Assembly: GCA_025935435.1 (NCBI GenBank)
Contig: JAICVH010000180.1
Coordinates: 1 to 5,768, forward strand
DNA length: 5,768 bases
Origin: Burkholderiales bacterium
GTDB taxonomy: Bacteria; Pseudomonadota; Gammaproteobacteria; Burkholderiales; Casimicrobiaceae
Reading direction: 5' to 3'
Every line of letters begins with the position of its first letter. The first letter of the stretch is position 1. Under the pieces are notes generated by a model. The model was not told the DNA's origin and did no database searches. It worked only from the letters and a program-made list of their open reading frames with translations. Shown here piece after piece: positions 1 through 4,370 of this stretch. The position numbers and the translations under genes were made by a program.

Positions 1-420
1 GAGAAGATGAATCCGTGGATGGGTGCGCTCGAGGACAACCTCGACGTACTGAACAAGACGGACGATGAAAGCGGCGACTGGGGTCGCGCGGCCACGCGCG
101 ACCTGATCCGCTCACGGATCAAGGTCAAAAGCCTCAATTTCATGCGCGGACGGACGTTCATCAACAAGTTCCTGATCATCGACGAGGCGCAGAACCTCAC
201 GCCGAAGCAGATGAAGACGTTGATCACGCGCGCCGGTCCCGGCACGAAGGTCGTGTGCCTCGGCAACATCGCGCAGATCGATACGCCGTACCTGACCGAA
301 GGCAGCTCCGGACTCACGTACGTCGTCGATCGGTTCAAGGGCTGGTCGCACTCCGGGCATATCACGCTGCAGCGCGGCGAGCGATCGCGCCTCGCCGACC
401 ATGCGGCCGAGGCGCTGTGA
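1..420 (+). CDS. PhoH-family ATPase (PIN/PhoH, YlaK-like), C-terminal part
   Basis: The 5' end lies outside the window. The frame is open from base 1 (Glu-Lys-Met...) to TGA at 418-420, so the ATG at 7 is an internal Met, and 139 residues are visible. The Walker B-type motif FLIIDEAQNLT falls at about visible residues 57-67. It is followed by a GNIAQIDTPYL segment (about 88-98) and the arginine-rich tail LQRGERSRLADHAAEAL, all typical of PhoH ATPases. The KMNPWMGALEDNL start and SLNFMRGRTFINK segment point to the longer PhoH proteins with an N-terminal PIN nuclease domain rather than the short PhoH of the ybeZ type; that domain would lie upstream and cannot be checked here. The Walker A loop is also outside the window. 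Members are thought to be ATP-dependent RNA-processing or helicase-like cytoplasmic proteins, with the exact substrate unsettled. Family assignment is firm; the PIN fusion is inferred. Confidence 0.93.
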   Translation, partial: EKMNPWMGALEDNLDVLNKTDDESGDWGRAATRDLIRSRIKVKSLNFMRGRTFINKFLIIDEAQNLTPKQMKTLITRAGPGTKVVCLGNIAQIDTPYLTEGSSGLTYVVDRFKGWSHSGHITLQRGERSRLADHAAEAL

Positions 421-442
421 CGTCCGAGCGGTCGCGCTGGCT

Positions 443-448
443 TAAAAT
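443..448 (+). promoter_or_regulatory. Candidate -10 hexamer, possibly for a leaderless transcript
   Basis: TAAAAT differs from the sigma-70 consensus TATAAT at one position and is one of very few A/T-rich spots in this GC-rich segment. It ends 6 bases before the ATG at 455, so a normal start distance puts the first transcribed base at or next to that ATG. The 34-base gap after phoH has no purine-rich Shine-Dalgarno, which fits a leaderless message. No good -35 box is seen; the nearest loose match overlaps the phoH stop, with a spacer of about 19 bases. Confidence 0.35.
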
Positions 449-454
449 GACGCA

Positions 455-886
455 ATGCATGGCACCGCCCCCCAACGGCGTGCACGCGGCACGACCTTTA
501 CTGCCACCGTCATCGCGCTCGGGTTGTTGATCGCGCCGGTGTCGGCAGCACCACGCTGGTCCATCGAGCGCCCGATCGAAAAGGGCAAGCATTCGACGTT
601 GTCCGGAGCGCCTCTGCAAAAACAGGCGGCGGAGGACAAGGCCCTGGATGAGCGCTACCCGGTGCGCATCGATCGCATCGACGTCGAGGGCGTGCGCGAT
701 CCGGATGCGCGCAAGGAACCGCCGCGCACCGCCGAACAACGCTTTGCCGCACGCTTGAACGAAGGCAGCCCGGAACTGATCGCCGGCCGCAGCTACGACG
801 GCTATTACTACGACGGCACGCTGTTCTGGGGATCGGACCCGCTGTCGTTTGCGTGGAAGAACCTCTCGCACTGGTTCACGCGCTGA
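455..886 (+). CDS. Small secreted protein of unknown function
   Basis: This 143-residue protein belongs to no family I recognise. The N-terminus is a convincing Sec signal peptide: a basic stretch (QRRAR, residues 7-11), a hydrophobic core (about 14-29) and a likely cleavage site after VSAA near residue 32. The mature part of about 110 residues is hydrophilic and charged, with no second membrane segment and no cysteine, so it is probably periplasmic or exported. It ends in an aromatic-rich block (SYDGYYYDGTLFWG, then WKNLSHWFTR) that looks like the conserved core. The start at 455 is favoured because the frame has a stop (TAA, 443-445) just upstream and because this Met gives a well-formed signal peptide. 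It lies 34 bases after phoH on the same strand and could be co-transcribed or use its own promoter. The gene is probably real, given the coherent signal peptide and composition. Confidence 0.8.
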   Translation: MHGTAPQRRARGTTFTATVIALGLLIAPVSAAPRWSIERPIEKGKHSTLSGAPLQKQAAEDKALDERYPVRIDRIDVEGVRDPDARKEPPRTAEQRFAARLNEGSPELIAGRSYDGYYYDGTLFWGSDPLSFAWKNLSHWFTR

Positions 887-913
887 CCACCCCGGCCTGA
901 CCGAAGCTTCGCG

Positions 914-2062
914 TTACGTGCTCCGCAATGCGGCGCCGAGCGGGGATTCAATGTCGCCGGCGCGGGTGTTCGCATACGCTAACGCGCGTTCAGTCGCCGC
1001 CAGATACTGATGGCCGAAGCGCCGGTCGGGTTCCAGATGGGCGCCTTCGGCCCATTCGTTCCACGCGTTGATGAACAGCAACCGCTCGCCCGGCGGCTTG
1101 CGGCAGGCCTGCAGCGCGACTTCGCGCGTCCACAGTTCGTAGACTTCCGGACTCGCGTGCGCGAATACGAGCGCCTGGTGCAAGCGCCGCGCAGTGTTGT
1201 CCCAACCGGGCATGACCGTCCGATGCAATGTATAGGACGGTTCGCGTGTCGTGACGCAGTCCACGACGAACTGGCGATAATCGACGACCGTTCCGCGAAA
1301 TTCCGGATCGAGCAGATCCAACTGTTCGTGCATCGTGACGGTGCGCAGCCCATGCGGCGGAAATTCCACGACCGCATCGAATCCATAGAAGGTCGGGTCG
1401 CCGGTGTCGTAGGTTTTCGCGGCGCACAGGTAGAGCTCGCCGATTCCCTCGCGCTGCGCGATCGTTCGCCACAGTTCCGCGGTCGCCGTCGCGTCGGGAA
1501 GATCGCCGATGCGATAGACGATGAACAGCGGCCGCCCGTTCACCCGGATGTAGCGCGGATCGCGAAAGTGCGGCAACAGTTCGTGAAGCAGTCGCTCGTC
1601 GTCCGCGCGCGATGGGTTCTGCGCAATCAGCACCTCCTTGTCCGCGCCATCCCACCGGCGCGTCCAGTTCTCGTTCGCCCAGCACAGGCAATACGGAAAA
1701 TCAGGCTCGCCCGAGCTGCGCATCGACTCGACGGGTGTCTCCAACAACCGCTTGCCGGCGAACCAGTAGTAGTAATAGCAAAAGCCGTGAATGCCATACC
1801 TGGCGGCCAGCGCCGCCTGCTGAACGCGCGTCTGCGCGACACGCAGATCGTAGAAGCCCATGTCGGCGGGCAGATGCGGCTGATAATGCCCCGCAAAGAT
1901 CGGCCGGGCGCGCGTCACGTTCGTCCATTCGGTGAATCCGGCGCCCCACCACAGATCGTTCTCGGGAATCGGATGGAACTGCGGCAGGTAAAACGCGATC
2001 GCGCGAAGCGCGTCGTTGCCGTTTGCATCCAGGCGCGCACGCGGACGGTGTTCTTCCGTCAT
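914..2062 (-). CDS. WbsX-type glycosyltransferase / GH99-like glycan enzyme
   Basis: This 382-residue protein has the hallmark blocks of the WbsX family, related in fold to glycoside hydrolase family 99. They are FYLPQFHPIPEND (about 24-36), WWGAGFTEWTNV (about 38-49), the aromatic GIHGFCYYYYWFAGK block, a CWANENWTRRWDG block, RPLFIVYR mid-protein, and NAWNEWAEGAHLEPD (332-346) near the C-terminus. Its length is normal for the family. Members occur in O-antigen, capsule and other surface-glycan loci. Their chemistry is poorly proven: some are called glycosyltransferases, while the GH99 likeness suggests endo-acting hydrolysis or transglycosylation. There is no signal peptide or membrane segment, so it is cytoplasmic as read. 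The start is fixed by an ATGA overlap with the upstream glycosyltransferase gene; no Shine-Dalgarno is visible, so translation probably depends on coupling. The frame stays open to about 2497, but that part is arginine-rich and antisense-like and is not counted. It is last in the minus-strand cluster. Confidence 0.92.
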   Translation of the reverse strand: MTEEHRPRARLDANGNDALRAIAFYLPQFHPIPENDLWWGAGFTEWTNVTRARPIFAGHYQPHLPADMGFYDLRVAQTRVQQAALAARYGIHGFCYYYYWFAGKRLLETPVESMRSSGEPDFPYCLCWANENWTRRWDGADKEVLIAQNPSRADDERLLHELLPHFRDPRYIRVNGRPLFIVYRIGDLPDATATAELWRTIAQREGIGELYLCAAKTYDTGDPTFYGFDAVVEFPPHGLRTVTMHEQLDLLDPEFRGTVVDYRQFVVDCVTTREPSYTLHRTVMPGWDNTARRLHQALVFAHASPEVYELWTREVALQACRKPPGERLLFINAWNEWAEGAHLEPDRRFGHQYLAATERALAYANTRAGDIESPLGAALRST

Positions 2063-3606
2063 GCGCGCGCCCGCCAGCGTGCGACGACATCGACGTACGC
2101 TTGTGTCAGCGAGCGCGGCTCGAACAGTCGCTCCGCCTTCGTGCGCGCGGCCGCGCCGGCGGCGATGCGTCGCGACGGATCGGCACGCAACGCCTCGACC
2201 AGCGCCGGCAGATCCGCGTCGTCGTCGTAAAGCCATCCGTCGACGCCGTCGTCGACGTACTCCGCGTGCGTCGAGTCGCGATGACACAGCACCGGCACAC
2301 CGAGGGCCATGGCGTCGAACACCGCGTCGGCGGCGTCCTCGGTCCACCACGGCCGCGACCGATGCAAATACACGTCGGCCTGCGAAAGTACATCGCGCAG
2401 CGGCCGCTCGTCGCGCGCCAGGCACGTGATCCGCGTCTCCATTCCGACGTCGTAACGCAGCGGACCTGCGTCGTACAGATATAACGCGCCGGCACAATTC
2501 GCGATCGTCTTCAGCATTTCGGCGTCGGTCGGCGCGATTACGCGCCGGCCGTCCTGTCCGACGGTCGCGACGCGCAGGACAGCGTCCGACACCTCCCGCC
2601 CCTTAGCCCCATTCGGAAGCAGCGGCAGATCGACCGGCGGCGCCACGACGTATTCGTCGAGGTCGAAACGGCGCGCCTGAGCATGCGAATGGAAGACCAT
2701 CGCGACCGACCGCGCACCATCCGCGGCGATGCGCCGAAGCCGCTCGAGATAACGCGCGGGCGTCGCTGCGCGTGCGAACACGAGCACGCGACCGATCGAC
2801 TCGCGTAGCCACGCATCGGTGTCGCATTCGACGCTCGTCAGAATGATGTCGCCGGCAAGTGGCTGGCGACCCGTAGACGGATCGAGGGCATGCCGACCGA
2901 ACGCTCGCCAAGCTTGCGCGTCGCTGGGCTCGTCATTCCGCCAGCAAATCGGCCCGAGCGGCGACAGCAACTGCGATATCCGGGACGTCATCCAGAGTTC
3001 GTCGTCAGCGATGTCGCGTGCGGCGCCGACGATGTGCAGCGGGGCGTTCGTTGCCCGCGCCGCCGGGGGCGCGCTCGAAACCGCGTGCGTTGCTTTCAGC
3101 GAGGGGAACAGCAGCGGCAACGCGTGCTCCGCAAGGACCTCGACGCCGCGACGATCGCGCGCGGCGATCGACCGCTGGACGAGCGACCAGTTCTTTTCGA
3201 TGGCCGGGTACGGCGTGCGCAGCGCCATCGCCGCGCGAATCAACCGCTCGGCCTCCGCGAAATCCCCGAGGCCGAGGCGTACGACGCCGAGCATATGCAG
3301 CGCATCGTGTGTCTGCGGTGCCTGCTCGAGCACCGCGCGATAGGCGCGCTCGGCATCGCGGACGCGCGCGTCGACCTGGTATTTGAGCGCGGTTTCCATC
3401 AACGCGCCAAGACGATCGCGCTCGGTTTCAGCAAGCTCCGCCCAGTCGTCGCCCGCCGGGCGGTAGCGGCTTCTCGGTGCGGTCGGGAGCGGCGTCGTCG
3501 GCCTGTCGTCGCTGCGCAGGGAACCGTGGCAATCCTTGAACCGCTTGCCGCTGCCACACGGGCATGGATCGTTGCGCGACACTGCGCGTGCCGCCGCCGT
3601 CGCCAT
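2059..3606 (-). CDS. SEC-C zinc motif / TPR-like / GT-B glycosyltransferase fusion
   Basis: This 515-residue protein has three parts. Residues 12-28 form an SEC-C zinc motif (NDPCPCGSGKRFKDCHG; ligands Cys15, Cys17, Cys26, His27), the small domain known from the SecA tail. Residues about 60-150 are helical, with TPR-like spacing (AERAYRAVLEQAP, then LGVVRLGLGDFAEAERLIRAA). From about 188 a GT-B-like region follows, ending in a GT4-type donor-sugar segment (about 410-462: DVYLHRSRPWW, then FDAMALGVPVLCHRDSTHAEYV and DGVDGWLY). In the usual E-x7-E pair the second Glu is Asp431 (Glu423-x7-Asp431). TPR joined to a glycosyltransferase suggests a protein acceptor, by analogy with OGT-like enzymes. 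The ATG at 3606 is chosen because SEC-C follows at once and it lies 8 bases after the methyltransferase stop. Only a weak GAGCAG could serve as ribosome site. The frame continues open upstream over the methyltransferase and is not used. Confidence 0.85.
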   Translation of the reverse strand: MATAAARAVSRNDPCPCGSGKRFKDCHGSLRSDDRPTTPLPTAPRSRYRPAGDDWAELAETERDRLGALMETALKYQVDARVRDAERAYRAVLEQAPQTHDALHMLGVVRLGLGDFAEAERLIRAAMALRTPYPAIEKNWSLVQRSIAARDRRGVEVLAEHALPLLFPSLKATHAVSSAPPAARATNAPLHIVGAARDIADDELWMTSRISQLLSPLGPICWRNDEPSDAQAWRAFGRHALDPSTGRQPLAGDIILTSVECDTDAWLRESIGRVLVFARAATPARYLERLRRIAADGARSVAMVFHSHAQARRFDLDEYVVAPPVDLPLLPNGAKGREVSDAVLRVATVGQDGRRVIAPTDAEMLKTIANCAGALYLYDAGPLRYDVGMETRITCLARDERPLRDVLSQADVYLHRSRPWWTEDAADAVFDAMALGVPVLCHRDSTHAEYVDDGVDGWLYDDDADLPALVEALRADPSRRIAAGAAARTKAERLFEPRSLTQAYVDVVARWRARA

Positions 3607-3614
3607 CGTGCTGC

Positions 3615-4358
3615 TCAAGTCCGAGCCGGCGCCGGTGACCCGGCTGCGCGAGCGTCCACGACGTATTGCAACGCGTACAGGTCTTCGAGATCTTCGAACG
3701 AACGGTAGCGAATGCTGAGCGTTCGTGTATCGAGCCGGCCCGGTCGACGATGCACGACGACCGGATCGACGGCGGCGGGCTGCGTTAACGGCGTGATCCG
3801 GCGGACGTCGAACCCGGTCTGCTCGAACAGATCGCGCAGGGAATCGCGCGTGAAGAAGCGAACGTGCGTCACGTCCAGCACGCCATTCTCTGCGTACTCG
3901 AAACGGCCGCCGGCAAGCTCGCTCAGCGTCGCGAGATTGCGAACATTGGGCACGCTGGCGATCACCCGCGTGCCGGCTGCGAGCCAGCTGCGGATGCGCT
4001 GCAGCGCGCGCCACGGGTCGTAGAGGTGTTCCAGCACGTCGAGCAGCAGCACGGTCGCTATGCGTTCATCGGGCAGGTCGTGTGCGGGGTCGATGTCGTC
4101 GACTCCGGCACACACGACGTGATCGAGGACACCGCGAGCATGCTCGGCGGCGCTGCCGTTGATCTCGATGCCGACGACGCGCGTACCGGGGAATTTTTCC
4201 TTCACGAGCCGCCCCGTCGCGCCACCGCCGCATCCGATGTCGAGCACCGTGCCTGGCGGCTCGTTGATGAAGCTCATGATCTCGTAGCGTGGATTCGTGT
4301 GATAGCGCGGATCGAACGGCGCGTCGTTGCCGAGATGGGTTTGCCAGACGTACGTCAT
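3615..4358 (-). CDS. Class I SAM-dependent methyltransferase (Methyltransf_23/11 type)
   Basis: This 247-residue protein has a complete class I methyltransferase core. Motif I is VLDIGCGGGATG (38-49), the SAM-binding loop. The acidic end of strand 2 is GIEIN, with Glu65. LLLDVLEHLYDPW (104-116) and ASVPNVRN (134-141) follow, then the conserved LDVTHVRFFTRDSL (161-174). The THxRFFT block marks a subgroup common in glycan-biosynthesis clusters, where members probably methylate sugars or related small molecules. The acceptor here is unknown. It is cytoplasmic, with no signal or membrane segment. The ATG lies 12 bases after the dnaB stop, and the region before it (TTCACCTTTCC) is pyrimidine-rich with no Shine-Dalgarno, so translation may rely on ribosomes finishing dnaB. 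Met28 is the next possible start, but the preceding residues fit this subgroup's usual N-terminus. Confidence 0.93.
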   Translation of the reverse strand: MTYVWQTHLGNDAPFDPRYHTNPRYEIMSFINEPPGTVLDIGCGGGATGRLVKEKFPGTRVVGIEINGSAAEHARGVLDHVVCAGVDDIDPAHDLPDERIATVLLLDVLEHLYDPWRALQRIRSWLAAGTRVIASVPNVRNLATLSELAGGRFEYAENGVLDVTHVRFFTRDSLRDLFEQTGFDVRRITPLTQPAAVDPVVVHRRPGRLDTRTLSIRYRSFEDLEDLYALQYVVDARAAGSPAPART

Positions 4359-4370
4359 GGAAAGGTGAAT

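Noticed and set aside
362..871. Minus-strand open frame opposite the small secreted protein.
   Set aside because: It runs across the end of phoH, is Arg/Ala-rich with no recognisable motif, and the plus-strand alternative has a well-formed signal peptide.
902..911. Perfect 10-base palindrome CGAAGCTTCG between the convergent stops, considered as a terminator.
   Set aside because: As a hairpin it leaves only a 3-base stem around a 4-base loop and has no T-run on either side, so it is not a convincing intrinsic terminator. It could still be a chance restriction-type palindrome.
1765..1779. GTAGTAGTAATA run as a microsatellite or phase-variable repeat.
   Set aside because: It encodes the Tyr-Tyr-Tyr-Tyr of a conserved WbsX-family block. 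The unit is a triplet with few copies, so slippage would not shift the frame.
1010..2230. Long plus-strand open frame opposite the WbsX gene.
   Set aside because: It is antisense to a clearly recognised gene, has a low-complexity Arg/Ala-rich composition and shows no family motif. Such mirror frames are common in high-GC DNA.
2063..2497. Upstream extension of the WbsX gene frame.
   Set aside because: The extension is strongly Arg-rich, lies fully inside the glycosyltransferase gene on the same strand, and family homology begins only after the ATG at 2062.
3607..4014. Upstream extension of the SEC-C fusion gene over the methyltransferase.
   Set aside because: It overlaps a well-supported methyltransferase in another frame, is Arg-rich without motifs, and the SEC-C domain begins right after the ATG at 3606.
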